Positions 1 through 8,870 of a stretch of 64,000 nt of DNA are shown in pieces. The DNA lies in NCBI RefSeq assembly GCF_001949145.1, contig NW_019091407.1:1026171-1090170 (forward strand), in the 5' to 3' direction. Source of the DNA: Acanthaster planci. Its lineage: Eukaryota; Echinodermata; Asteroidea; Valvatida; Acanthasteridae. The translations under genes and the position numbers were made by a program. Every line of letters starts with the position of its first letter. Position 1 is the stretch's first letter. The notes below the pieces were generated by a model, which saw nothing but the letters and a program-made list of their open reading frames with translations, was not told the origin of the DNA and made no database searches.

Positions 1-511
1 CAGCAATCCACGATTCCATCTCCGACTGATTGTGTTTTTTTTAATTAAATGGTGAATGGACCAGCCATACGTGCTTGGCAAACTTAGGGGAGGCGAGTTG
101 GCCAGGGTGCGAGTCAGTCAGGGGGCGAGTCGGTCAGGGGGCGAGTTAGTAAGAAGCGAGTCGGCCAGGGGGCGAGTTGACCTACAATCTATGCAAATTA
201 GCTGCAAGTGTAAGGTAAATTATCACTTTTCAGAATACATGTACACGTATCTCTACTGGGTATTGTCCGAGCCTGTCAACCAAAGTGTTATAGACTTACG
301 TTTTCAGAGTCAACATTTCCAATAAACTACTTAGTATTTGTGTCATGAGAATAAGCCACATTTCATGCAAAAAAAATGCAAAACTACATGTTGTATCGGT
401 CTTCATTTCAATATTTTCTTTTAATCCGCAGTTAAACATTACTAAAGAATATTCATAATCCATACTGCAACAACTTCACGAAAGTATCCATCAACATTTG
501 TTTGGACTCAC
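1..511. other. Intron sequence (BUB1B) with a minisatellite
   Basis: No exon is recognised here. The stretch lies downstream of BUB1B exon 8 and contains the GCGAGTYGGTCAGGGG repeat listed separately; the rest is AT-rich and unremarkable. Confidence 0.6.
90..186 (+). repeat. Minisatellite, about 17-bp unit
   Basis: Five degenerate units of the form GGCGAGTYGGYCAGGG stand in tandem (GCGAGTTGGCCAGGGT, GCGAGTCAGTCAGGGG, GCGAGTCGGTCAGGGG and so on), ending in CGAGTTGACC. A related motif recurs at 8255-8395. Confidence 0.75.
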
Positions 512-644
512 CTTCTAGTTTTTTGGCTTCACGTCTGGCATTGTATTTGATCGCTCTAAGCTCCTCAAAGGACATCTCATTGGCACCATTGTAGATCAGA
601 TGCTTACAATACATGGCTTTAGTCTTATCGTCCGTGACAGGTTG
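512..644 (-). CDS. BUB1B: BUB1B exon 8: GLEBS motif (BUB3-binding)
   Basis: Acceptor TTACAG|CAA and donor GAAG|GTGAGT. It encodes AMYCKHLIYNGANEMSFEEL and a basic coiled stretch, aligned by pattern with MMYCKEKIY...FSFEEIRAE of human BUBR1, the GLEBS region that binds the BUB3 propeller. The phase agrees with exon 7. The gene continues past the left edge. Confidence 0.88.
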
Positions 645-1530
645 CTGTAATAACAGTCAATGAAAGTGCCCGTGATGTGAATTTTATTGGGGAACATTTT
701 TTTACAACAGAAACACGTAAGAAAATTATTTGACATCTCATTTTTATGGTTACTGCATTGCAAAATGTCCTTCCTTATCATTTAAATTTTCCTGACAAAT
801 GAGGGCACCGCTGCTGTGAAGTCCTTACTGGAAGACAATGTTCATTGGGGGGTTGGTTAAAATTGCAAACCCAAAATTGGCTCAGCAGACATAAGAATAT
901 ACTGTCATGAACTGAAACAAAAGCCAATCATCAATTTCAACAGCAAAATATCTGAAATTCCAACAAAGTTGAGTGTAGAATTGGCCATCACTCTGACATT
1001 TCTGTCTTGGATGACGCCTTTGCATTGCAGTGAAAATCAAAGAAATTCCCTTGAAATGGCACAAGTTCAGCTTAAATGAGGCACAAAGGATCATCTATAA
1101 GAAACTAAGGGAAAGTGCCCTTTCTTGCTCAGCCATAAGTTAGCATGCCAAGAAGCATTGAAATGGATGCAATGAGACATGCCGACTTCATAGAACAACA
1201 CTGCAGTTAGAATTTGTAATACTACGTATAAATTGCCACCGGGATATGTTGAAATCTAGTGACTGGATGTTGCTGCATGAGTCAGGCTCTAAATTTTTAA
1301 AGAGCCATTGATAATACTGAGAAATCTAGCAGACAAGTTTTGTTACAACCACAGTAAATAAAAGTAGGCAACTTCAGTGACTTTGACGTTTTGTTTTTCA
1401 CTTGTGAACAACCTTATATTATGGGTAAATCTTTCCAAGAAAGAAAGGGTTGCTCACTGCCAAAGGAGCCAAATGTCTAATGCAGGCATGAGCTGATGAT
1501 CCTGCGTTGCTTATAAGAGAGAGAACTCAC
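645..1530. other. BUB1B intron, no further feature seen
   Basis: AT-rich intron between exons 7 and 8. No repeat, exon or RNA gene could be recognised on either strand. Confidence 0.6.
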
Positions 1531-1683
1531 CTGGGCAATGTTCTGGAGCAGGTTGGTGGGTTTCTCTGGTTTGCGAGCGCTCAGTACTTGGCTGCCCATC
1601 TCAGGCATCCTCTGAGGTGTCCTGTTCAAAAACGTGGCATCAAAATGAGGATACACACTTGCCTTTCGAGCTTGTTCAGAGGA
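1531..1683 (-). CDS. BUB1B: BUB1B exon 7: linker before GLEBS motif
   Basis: Donor GCCCAG|GTGAGT is clear. The readable frame gives VYPHFDATFLNRTPQRMPEM and a tail ending LLQNIAQ. The best-looking acceptor (CTACTTAG at 1684-1685) puts the exon start at 1683, but this clashes by one base with the preceding exon's phase. An acceptor at GGCAAG|T (exon start 1657) restores the frame but has a poor pyrimidine tract. The start is therefore uncertain. Confidence 0.65.
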
Positions 1684-2472
1684 CTAAGTAGACATTAACA
1701 ACAAAAGCCAAAAATAGCTGGCAAAAGGCTGAAATTTGAAAAGATCCAGCAATTTTGTACAGAGCAGATGTGCAAAAGAGCTGAAATTCAGAGTAAAAAT
1801 CAAAACAAAAAAGCTCAAATCAGCTTAGGAGCTGAGTTCTCACTCTTTATGGTGAATAATGTCTTCATTCTTCAGTTCCATTTTTTCAGGCTGGGTACCC
1901 ATTAAAAAACATTAAAAGCATAAAAAATGTATGTGAACTTAATTAGTGCAGGGCAGAATTGCTGCAAAATCATTGCACCACAGAAAAACCTGGTCTGGCC
2001 GTCATAACTCCGGTTCAGAGATCGACGGAGCTACGATTGTAACAAATCAAAGCTAAAACTTTGTTTAATCAAAAGGTAGGGGAGATTCCCCTCTTACATT
2101 TGGAACAATGTGCTGCTTCCTATGTACGAAAAAAAGAGCCCTTTTTCGGGAACACGATCAGCCAGGAATGCACACAATGCCATTTGTTAAGTGCTCTTTA
2201 TATTTCAAGAGTACCTGGGTACACAGTATTGACATAAAACGGGTACCAGGTTCCAAAAATGCCCATAAATGCACACCCCTAGAAAACAGACCTCTGTGGA
2301 AGTGGGCAAGACCTGCCAAAACAGAATACAACAAAGAGCAAGGCGGATCTACTTTTAACTTAACACTCGAGTCAGAGCACCCTGACCAAAACGTCAAACA
2401 AAACCAGTTCGATCAGTAAGCCACAAATATTTGGCAAGCTAACAACAGAGGGCAGAAGATATCCCAACTCAC
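1684..2472. other. BUB1B intron; possible missed micro-exon
   Basis: No homologous exon was recognised. The splice phase conflict between the flanking exons leaves room for a small exon of length 3n+1 here, but none could be identified by eye. Confidence 0.4.
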
Positions 2473-2570
2473 GTGATCTCTGGACCGGTCTCATCCACGT
2501 GGACCTTGAAGGAAGGCTGGGCAAAGGTGGCTAGCTGGCTGACTCCTATCCCCCCAGTGGCAGTCCTATG
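2473..2570 (-). CDS. BUB1B: BUB1B exon 6: inter-motif segment
   Basis: Acceptor TTCGTCAG|CAT and donor ATCAC|GTGAGT. It encodes a short segment with TFAQPSFKVHVDETGPEI, resembling the short conserved F.V..DE motif after the second KEN box. It ends two bases into a codon, which does not match the best acceptor of the next recognised exon, so a small exon may be missed or the next acceptor differs. Confidence 0.75.
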
Positions 2571-2804
2571 CTGACGAACCTGATCAGAAACAACCAAATT
2601 GTATACCGGTCACACACTTCTTCTGTACTAGTTGAAATGCAGAAACAGATAGCGCTTAATGTACGTGTCCCTTTGTAGCCTTGGTGGAAAGTGTACTGAA
2701 TGAGTTCAGATAACTTTGCTGACTCCACTGAAAATCAAACTACCCATTCAGCCACTGAAAGGCATGACAGAATCCCAAGGGTTCAAGACAAGATTTCAGG
2801 GGAG

Positions 2805-3060
2805 ACAGGTTGGTGTAGTGGCTCTTTCCTCTTGCCTTCCACCTCTACAACCCGGGTTCGAATCCCACCCAGATCAGCATGTGAATTAGGTTTTCAGTCC
2901 CTGCCTGACTGCGGGTTTTCCCTGGAATACTCATCAAGGTTTTCCTCCCACGTCTCAACCTGAACATTTCTTCATTGTCTTCTTAATTATTATCACTTTA
3001 TCATGTAATTAACACTAAATGCACTGTTGGATGAACTGATATACATGTAAATAAATGATT
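2805..3060 (+). repeat. tRNA-derived SINE
   Basis: An internal RNA polymerase III promoter is visible: A box TGGTGTAGTGG at 2811-2821 and B box GGTTCGAATCC at 2855-2865, at tRNA-like spacing. The tRNA-like head is followed by a body with GCGGGTTTTCCCTGGAATAC and GGTTTTCCTCCCAC, a module common in SINE tails of many invertebrates, and then an AT-rich tail. It lies in a BUB1B intron, antisense to the gene. The 3' boundary is approximate. Confidence 0.8.
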
Positions 3061-3109
3061 ACTTAATGCATGATACATAGGCAGCCTATGCGTACATGCG
3101 TACATCCCA

Positions 3110-3225
3110 TAACTAAGGATTCTGTGCTCAAAAGGTTAGCACAGAATTTTTCTGCTTGTGCGGTTAGCGCAGAATGGCGATCGTAAGCGCAGAATTCTGC
3201 AGTAAACAGCGCCATGAAATTGGGC
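3110..3225. repeat. Degenerate repeat with recurring GCGCAGAAT motifs
   Basis: The motif (A/G)GCRCAGAAT occurs at least three times within about 80 bp (GTTAGCACAGAATTTTTCTG, GTTAGCGCAGAATGGCGATCG, GTAAGCGCAGAATTCTGC), ending in GCGCCATGAAATTGGGCCCC. It looks like one end of a dispersed element, but no second end was found. Confidence 0.5.
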
Positions 3226-3651
3226 CCCAGGTGCAACTTGTGTCAAACAAGTCAGGCCAAAGAATGATAGGTCAAAACATGGCACACTAAACATATCACA
3301 TTGTATCTACAGGCAAAAGACCATATAAGTGAGTATTGAATCTGTGCGCATATGCAGTGAGTTCCCACCAAGCAATCAACAATGCTGAGTAAAAACCCGT
3401 CCCAGATCTACATGTATTTCCTACTCAGAGTAGATAGAGTTCACAATTTCCTAATTTACAGTACCCTGCATTTTCAGGGGTGCGAGTGGCCACTTAAAAA
3501 TAAAGCTGAAAACAGCTAACAGAAAAATGAAATGTAAAAAGTTCCCATACTTTTGTACAGACCAGGTGTATAAATAAAAAAGGTGAAATCAGCTAAAAAA
3601 ACTCAATTCTTAACACCCCTGCATTTTACAAACTCAGGCCTCTCTTTCTAC

Positions 3652-3860
3652 CTTTTGTCCAGCCCAAGGCCCTGCCTCTCGCACGTTCTCCTTCTGCGTT
3701 TCTCCCTGGACAGGTATGCGTTCCCACTCGCCAGTCGGGGCCGGTAGTGAGGACTGAATGGGGCGAGAGGCAGCCTGGGAAGCTTCGCTGTCACAATACA
3801 CAGAGAAAGATTGACCGACTTGTTGGGTTGACGGAGCGATATTCAGTCCTCCTTTGTTTA
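3652..3860 (-). CDS. BUB1B: BUB1B exon 5: linker and second KEN box
   Basis: Acceptor TTCTACAG|TA and donor AAAAG|GTAGAA; 209 nt with phase consistent with both neighbours. Low-complexity polar sequence leads to GETQKENVREAGPW, matching the second KEN box region of BUBR1 (KENELQAGPW in human). In the family this second KEN is needed for Cdc20/APC/C inhibition and distinguishes BUBR1 from BUB1. Confidence 0.85.
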
Positions 3861-4540
3861 CTGTAGAAAGGCAGAATCATCAAGACTTTGACCCAAACTT
3901 ACAAAACTGCAAATTGTGGTCTGGTTGTACCTCTTCCCGACTAGAAAGCAGAAAGACTATCTCATTTATGCACGGAGCTCTTTCAGATTCACGCTGAAGG
4001 CTACATGAACCCAAAAGATTTCTGAGACTGTTTTCAGGCAGATTTGTGAATACATGAATCCCACAGCAATTTCTGTATACAGTGCCAGGTGACATACTGT
4101 ATGTACATTGTACATGTACATTGTACAGTACTTATCCCCACACTTCAGTGCACTTAGAGGCTTGAACCTGTCTGTTGAGATCTGGCATGTCTGAAGCCCT
4201 GAAGCACCTGTGTGCCACAGTTGGACATCAAGGCAAACATCGCTATATGTGACTTATGTTGTGGTGTGTCAAAAATGGCCATGATGCAGTAAAGAAATGT
4301 TGCACATTCTGAAACAAACTACTCAAAATGGGCATCATTTTGCCAGTGATATCTTGTCATTCCAAAAATTCTGCCCCAAAATTATTCAGGCATGTGAGAT
4401 AAATTCATTGCGAAAAAATACTGGCATCGTCTGAATAAAATTAAGCTCTGACTCAGACAACTCCAAGCTACAGCAGTAACAGTTAGGTTAAATAAAACAA
4501 AAAATTAACCACAAAAGTACATTACTGTAGCTATTATTAC
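3861..4540. other. BUB1B intron, no feature beyond ACATGT runs
   Basis: Contains a short TACATTGTACATGTACATTGTA cluster near 4100-4130; nothing else is recognised. Confidence 0.55.
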
Positions 4541-4701
4541 CATGCTTGGCTGCCCCTACTCTCTGGCTGCTGACTTTCTGGTGGCGACCTTTACCCTTTA
4601 GCTCGCCCAGGTGTTCCCGTTGCTCCATCTGCGTCCCAGAGGCATCTGACCCCTCTTGGATCTGGTTCACAGTTGCCCGGGCAACGCGCGACTGGAATTC
4701 T
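4541..4701 (-). CDS. BUB1B: BUB1B exon 4: end of TPR domain and linker
   Basis: Acceptor GCTTCAG|A and donor GCATG|GTAATA. It starts with EFQSRVARATVNQ, corresponding to the HRQFQARVSRQ stretch that closes the TPR region in vertebrate BUBR1, then a polar linker with ELKGKGRHQK like the ELKSKGKK linker of the family. Confidence 0.85.
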
Positions 4702-5334
4702 CTGAAGCAGAGAAAATCGAACCTGAATTATTTACTTGAACCTGTTAGTGACAGTATCATTACTAAACAAAGTTGCCGGGGATTGTGGGAAGTTAGTTCT
4801 CCATCTTTCTAATTTGAGTTTGGTTAAACCTTTGAACATGCTTGCAAATCTTCACAATTAAACTTTCTGGAGCTACAATATGCTTCGATCATCATGGCTC
4901 ACACTGCATAAATTCAACCAGTCCTCAAAGGACTGTTGGGTTTATGCATATACCTATGGCCACACTGTTGTAAACCTGTAATAGTACATTTCACTGCTAG
5001 TAACAGAATATTCATACATGTACGTAAAATGGATGCAGCACTGCGAGGTACCGTACATGTACACGCATGCATAGTCTAAACTCCAATCTTACCACCTCAC
5101 GAGGCTACATATTGGGAGACACCCCACCAAACAACATGCATGCAACAGCAGACATGCACAACAGTCTGACATGCATAAATGTGTCCTTGACGTTCATGTT
5201 CATGTACATGTACATGGCTCTATAATCTAATAAGGCATTCCGGCAGAACACGTGTTGATTTCCCACACACACTAAAATGAGACTGAAAGGATTGATCTAT
5301 TCTTAGCAACGTGTCCCAGTCCCAGATACAGTAC
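4702..5334. other. BUB1B intron, no feature beyond ACATGT runs
   Basis: Several ATGTACATGTACATG patches (5040-5060, 5195-5215). No coding or RNA signal was recognised. Confidence 0.55.
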
Positions 5335-5534
5335 CTGTGTGCCATCTCCAGCATATCCTTGGGCTGGGCGCGGCAGGCGAGCCCCTCTCTGTAAACGGCA
5401 TCTGCCTTCTTGGTGTTGCCCAGCTGCTCTAGTTCCCAGGACCACGCCTCGTAGAAGATGCTGAGTTCGGTGCCAATACCCTGGTCCCGCATGAACTGGA
5501 AGATCTCCAGAGGGTTGTTCAGAAAGCAGTTGGC
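5335..5534 (-). CDS. BUB1B: BUB1B exon 3: second half of TPR domain
   Basis: Acceptor TTGCCAG|GCC and donor CACAG|GTACTG. It encodes NNPLEIFQFMRDQGIGTELS, then FYEAW and a KADAVYREGLACRAQPKDML segment, the diagnostic BUB1/BUBR1 TPR features (QGIG, KAD.I/V...G...A.P). It ends two bases into a codon completed by the next exon. Confidence 0.93.
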
Positions 5535-6264
5535 CTGGCAATGGAGTTTATAAAAAAAAACTGTCATTTTGGCCAACAGAGCCAGTGATAAAATACCAAC
5601 ACTAAGCTACTACATATACATGTACGTGCATGCACCAGACCGATATCGAGAGGTTTGCACCATCGCACAAATGATGACAAGCCTCATGGTCGCTACAGTG
5701 TACGGAAAAATACGAAACTATCTAGAAAGCTCTCGCACCGACAGCAAAACAGTCTAACTGAAAAAGTACTCAGCGATGCGGGCTCTCTTGCTATTTAGTT
5801 CAAAAATGGCATTAATTTCTCATGGAACACAAAGGAAGAAGCAGCACTCATAACAACATTAGCAATCCCAGCAATCACACCAGTACTTTTCTCTGTTCAA
5901 ACTTCTGTAATTGGTACAAGTACATGTACATCGTCAGGTCCTGACAGCAGTGAAGCTTTCAAAATCCTTCATGAAGGGGGTACTTTTAGTTCCAATGTAC
6001 TTTCCCCACTCTGACAAAGAGAGAGACGAGGTTAACACCTGCAGGCACTTGCCAACATGCACCTGATGCTATTATGCTAGCATCACTGCTGCAGCCGAGA
6101 CCCCTTTAAGACCTGTCACAAGACCTCAAGTCTGAATTGGAGACACGTGATAGTCCAATGAACAGCCATAAAAGCATCCGTTTGTCATTTTTCATCCCAT
6201 TACATGTACTTGTGACGGGTCTTTTGAAATTAGCCTTGAGATGGTCTCAACTACACGGTTGTGC

Positions 6265-6662
6265 TATTTAGCATCAACAAGCGTCAACACACACAAGTAG
6301 CGTCAACAAAGCATCAACAACTTGAAAATAGCCTCTAAAGGTTTCTAAAAAGTTCTACTTTATAAGAAAAATGGAATTTTATATCAGATTCACGCAGGAA
6401 AACAAAAATTTTTCACAATGTATGGGGGCCGCCATGTTTCTTTTTGTCGGCCGTTGAGGCGTCCATGTGAAAACAAGATGGCGGCAGATTAGGCTACACA
6501 AGTAGAATCGACTTTGTCACTCTAATTTCCACACTCAAATATCATTTTAGATAAATGTGATATATGTAGATGCCTAATATTATATAATTTGTTTGCATAA
6601 ATATGCTTGAATAACTTGTTGACGCTTAGTTGACACTAGTTGATGCTTGTTGAAGCTAAATA
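6265..6662. mobile_element. MITE-like inverted-repeat element (about 400 bp)
   Basis: The left end TATTTAGCATCAACAAGCG and the right end GTTGATGCTTGTTGAAGCTAAATA are imperfect reverse complements. Inside each end lie repeated GCGTCAACAA / TTGTTGACGC motifs. The centre is AT-rich with CAAGATGGCGGC near 6475. No transposase is present, so it would be a non-autonomous element. It sits in a BUB1B intron just 50 bp from exon 2. Superfamily not assigned. Confidence 0.6.
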
Positions 6663-6711
6663 TGTCTGCTCCTCGCACAGAAGCATACAGGTTTAAGGCT
6701 GCCACTCGTAC

Positions 6712-6916
6712 CAGTTTTATCCAACAGCTGACATATCGAGCGTCGTTCTTGTAGCGTGCCTCATCCTTAAACTTGCTGAGGCACTTCTCCAGCAGTGGTT
6801 GGAGGTTACTGTCCTTGCCTCCATTGGGGTAGGCCTGCTCTGTCCACCTGATGTATTCGTGCCAGGGCTGTAGGGGGTCATCTCCTGTGTAGCTGCGTAG
6901 GGCGGCTTCCTTGGCC
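6712..6916 (-). CDS. BUB1B: BUB1B exon 2: first half of TPR domain
   Basis: Begins after GATGCAG and ends at AAACTG|GTACGA. It encodes AKEAALRSYTGDDPLQPWHE...WTEQAYPNGGKDSNLQPLLE...CWIKL, which follows the Mad3/BUB1 homology region 1 pattern (DPLD.W..YI.WTEQ.YP.GG..S.L..LLE). The phase matches exon 1 exactly (one leading base, then 68 codons). Confidence 0.93.
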
Positions 6917-7234
6917 CTGCATCAACAAAAGTTGAATTGAATGAACATAATACTTACATGTAGATACAGTGTATACACATGTTCATGTACATGTACTTTG
7001 ACATGGAGAGCCACAGATCCATTACATTTGGTTGGAAAAAACTACATCTGCAGAGTGTGCTCAAGAATTTCACCATTTTAATGAGGAAATAAGGTGAATG
7101 AACCTCCACATCAGACATTCAATTTCATCAAGGCGGCATGTAAATTTTGTTGCACAAATACATGTAGCTGTGATGAAAGAGTACATGTAAGCTGGCATAA
7201 TCGAAACAGCCAAAATGTGGTTATACATACATGT

Positions 7235-7372
7235 AGTTTATACATACATGTACATGTAGCTATCCATAGAGTAAGCTACATTGTACATGTACATGTAGGG
7301 AATGTTGGACATCTCTTACATGTACATGTACATGTACCTGTGACAACTACATGTACATGTACATACATGTAT
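7235..7372. repeat. (ACATGT)n microsatellite cluster
   Basis: Repeated TACATGTACATG runs, self-complementary on both strands. This is the densest example of a motif found throughout the window. Confidence 0.8.
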
Positions 7373-7379
7373 ACTACCC

Positions 7380-7515
7380 TGGACATTCTGTACCCGTGAC
7401 AACTCATACCTGGGACAACTCATACCTGGGACAACTCATACCCAAGACAACTCATACCCAGGACATGTCATATATTGTACACAGGACAATTAGTGCCTGG
7501 GACAACTCGTAACGT
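7380..7515 (+). repeat. Minisatellite, about 16-bp unit
   Basis: Tandem GACAACTCATACCTGG-type units (ACAACTCATACCTGGG, ACAACTCATACCCAAG, ACAACTCATACCCAGG), followed by degenerate units to GGGACAACTCGTAAC. Confidence 0.8.
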
Positions 7516-8251
7516 AACTCAAGCGAAAATTGGATTATGTCAGACCTATAATATTCATAGTAGGCCTATAGTAGGTACATGTACATGACATTGTGTGATC
7601 TTGGACGCTGTGCATTGCGGACATGTTGCATGTTACATGTACCAATTTTTGCGTGCATGTGCATATTTTTTAACTGCCAGGTACCAGTTAATCCAGGTAT
7701 TCTGGGGCCATATTGAAAAGCATGCTTCCATTTGCGGCACAGGAAAAGCTGCCATTCAATATCGTGTGGTCTTTTTTCTTTTGGTGCGAAGTACACGTAC
7801 CCAAGTGGACTTTTTGTGCGATGAAAATCGCCCGAAGGTAAAACACTCTCAAAAACACACGAATCATTTACATGTAGCAGTTGATACATGTATGTTTTCA
7901 AGCCAAATTTTATTCCTGAATGTCATTTTTAAATATTTATATGTACATGTAAATGTATCACAATCACACTTGATATTTGACCTACTGTACATGTAGAAAG
8001 TTGAATTATAGGCCTACATCATATTAAAGCTCTTTTTATGTTTTTTACAATGCAATGGTACCAAAATACAAGTAAGTACAAGTAGATAAAAAAAAATTTA
8101 AGTTTCTTTGTCACATACATGTACCTACCAATAGCATATCGAATTACACGCGAGTTTTACTGTTGATAATACAGCTGTCTGTTGGAGTTTTTTATACTGG
8201 AGACTTTACGTTAAAAACTTACATTCCATGTCTACAGTGAAAATACATACA

Positions 8252-8396
8252 GGGTCCGAGTTGACTCGAAACCGAAGGAACAACGGTCGAGTTGGTCGAG
8301 AGTCGAGTTGACTCGAGTCGAGTTGGTAAACGGTCGTGTTGACCTGACACCTTTGGGGGGGACGACTTGACTCGGGGATAACTTGACCCGTTTCTT
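8252..8396 (+). repeat. Degenerate GAGTTGACTCG repeat tract
   Basis: GAGTTGACTCG, GTCGAGTTGGTCGAGAG and GTCGAGTTGACTCGAGTCG recur over about 140 bp and end with GACTTGACTCGGGG. It is related by motif to the 90-186 minisatellite at the other end of this gene and lies just inside the first BUB1B intron. Confidence 0.6.
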
Positions 8397-8430
8397 TATT
8401 TTATAGGCTACATGTATGTATGTTACTTAC

Positions 8431-8570
8431 TGTCGTTGGAGAATTAGCTGCTGATGTTGATCAACGTTGTGCGGCTGCAAAGCGGCCGTCAAACTAGTCA
8501 CTTTCCGCCCATGTTTCAGTGGCTGAACGTTCTCTTTACTCAGCTCCCACTCATCCGAAGGATTCATCAT
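8431..8570 (-). CDS. BUB1B: BUB1B exon 1: start codon and first KEN box
   Basis: The first ATG is at 8570-8568, with a second ATG directly after it at 8567-8565. The exon encodes MMNPSDEWELSKENVQPLKH and further residues, matching the conserved BUBR1 N-terminus (DEWELSKENVQPL in vertebrates). The KEN tripeptide is the APC/C-Cdc20 interaction motif. The donor is CA|GTAAGT at 8430/8429; 140 nt leaves two bases of the next codon. Confidence 0.9.
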
Positions 8571-8844
8571 ACCTTTGATTTCTCTATCTCTACATCAGAT
8601 TAAAATTAAAGCGATCAAACTACCACATTTGGTAAGACTTATCGCAGAAAACGTCGGAACTGTTGAGTACGATGAACCGCGGTAAATTTAAAAATTTTGA
8701 TTGAACATGTGCGCATGCGCAAATGAAAAAGTCTGGTTCCTTAAAAGAATACGCTATTTATGCGAATTAGAATAAGAAGTGCCAGTCTAGTCTATGTATG
8801 AGTGTCGCATGTGCCGAACAAAAGAGACGTAAACTGTTGGGGAA
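8571..8844. promoter_or_regulatory. Probable bidirectional promoter, BUB1B / DPF
   Basis: This interval separates the BUB1B start codon (8570, minus) from the candidate first DPF coding exon (8845, plus). It contains a perfect TGCGCATGCGCA palindrome at 8710-8721, identical to the NRF-1 (alpha-Pal) consensus common in head-to-head housekeeping promoters. No TATA box is obvious. The binding site is seen in the sequence; promoter function is inferred from position. Confidence 0.6.
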
Positions 8845-8870
8845 ATGTCAGTCCTTTTCAGAAAAAATAG
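8845..8870 (+). CDS. DPF2: Candidate first coding exon of DPF gene
   Basis: ATG at 8845 is followed by eight codons (MSVLFRKN) and AG, then a good donor TAG|GTAAAT. The two leftover bases join exactly with the leading T of the next exon to make a Ser codon before DYEQFYREA. Family members have a short, poorly conserved N-terminus here, so homology cannot confirm it. The call rests on phase, position and the donor only. Confidence 0.4.

Larger units (their letters stand above)
512..8570 (-). other. BUB1B: Gene span: BUB1B/BUBR1-like mitotic checkpoint gene, N-terminal half
   Basis: Eight exons on the minus strand encode about 433 residues; the rest of the gene lies beyond the left edge. In order the protein shows a KEN box in the context ELSKENVQPL, a TPR domain, a second KEN box in the context KENVREAGPW, and a GLEBS-like segment (YCKHLIYNG...MSFEELRA). 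In known BUBR1 the KEN boxes bind and inhibit Cdc20-APC/C, the TPR binds KNL1 at kinetochores, and GLEBS binds BUB3. The two KEN boxes identify the BUBR1/Mad3-type paralog rather than BUB1. Whether a C-terminal kinase domain is present cannot be seen. Introns are GT-AG and splice phases agree except at one junction (2473 to about 1683). The gene is head to head with the DPF gene. Confidence 0.9.

Noticed and set aside
2811-2880. Functional tRNA gene
   Set aside because: A and B boxes are present, but no acceptor-stem pairing or anticodon arm could be traced and a SINE body follows.
7595-7996. 133- and 111-codon frames within a BUB1B intron
   Set aside because: Composition is dominated by ACATGT repeats; no recognisable domain and no splice context.
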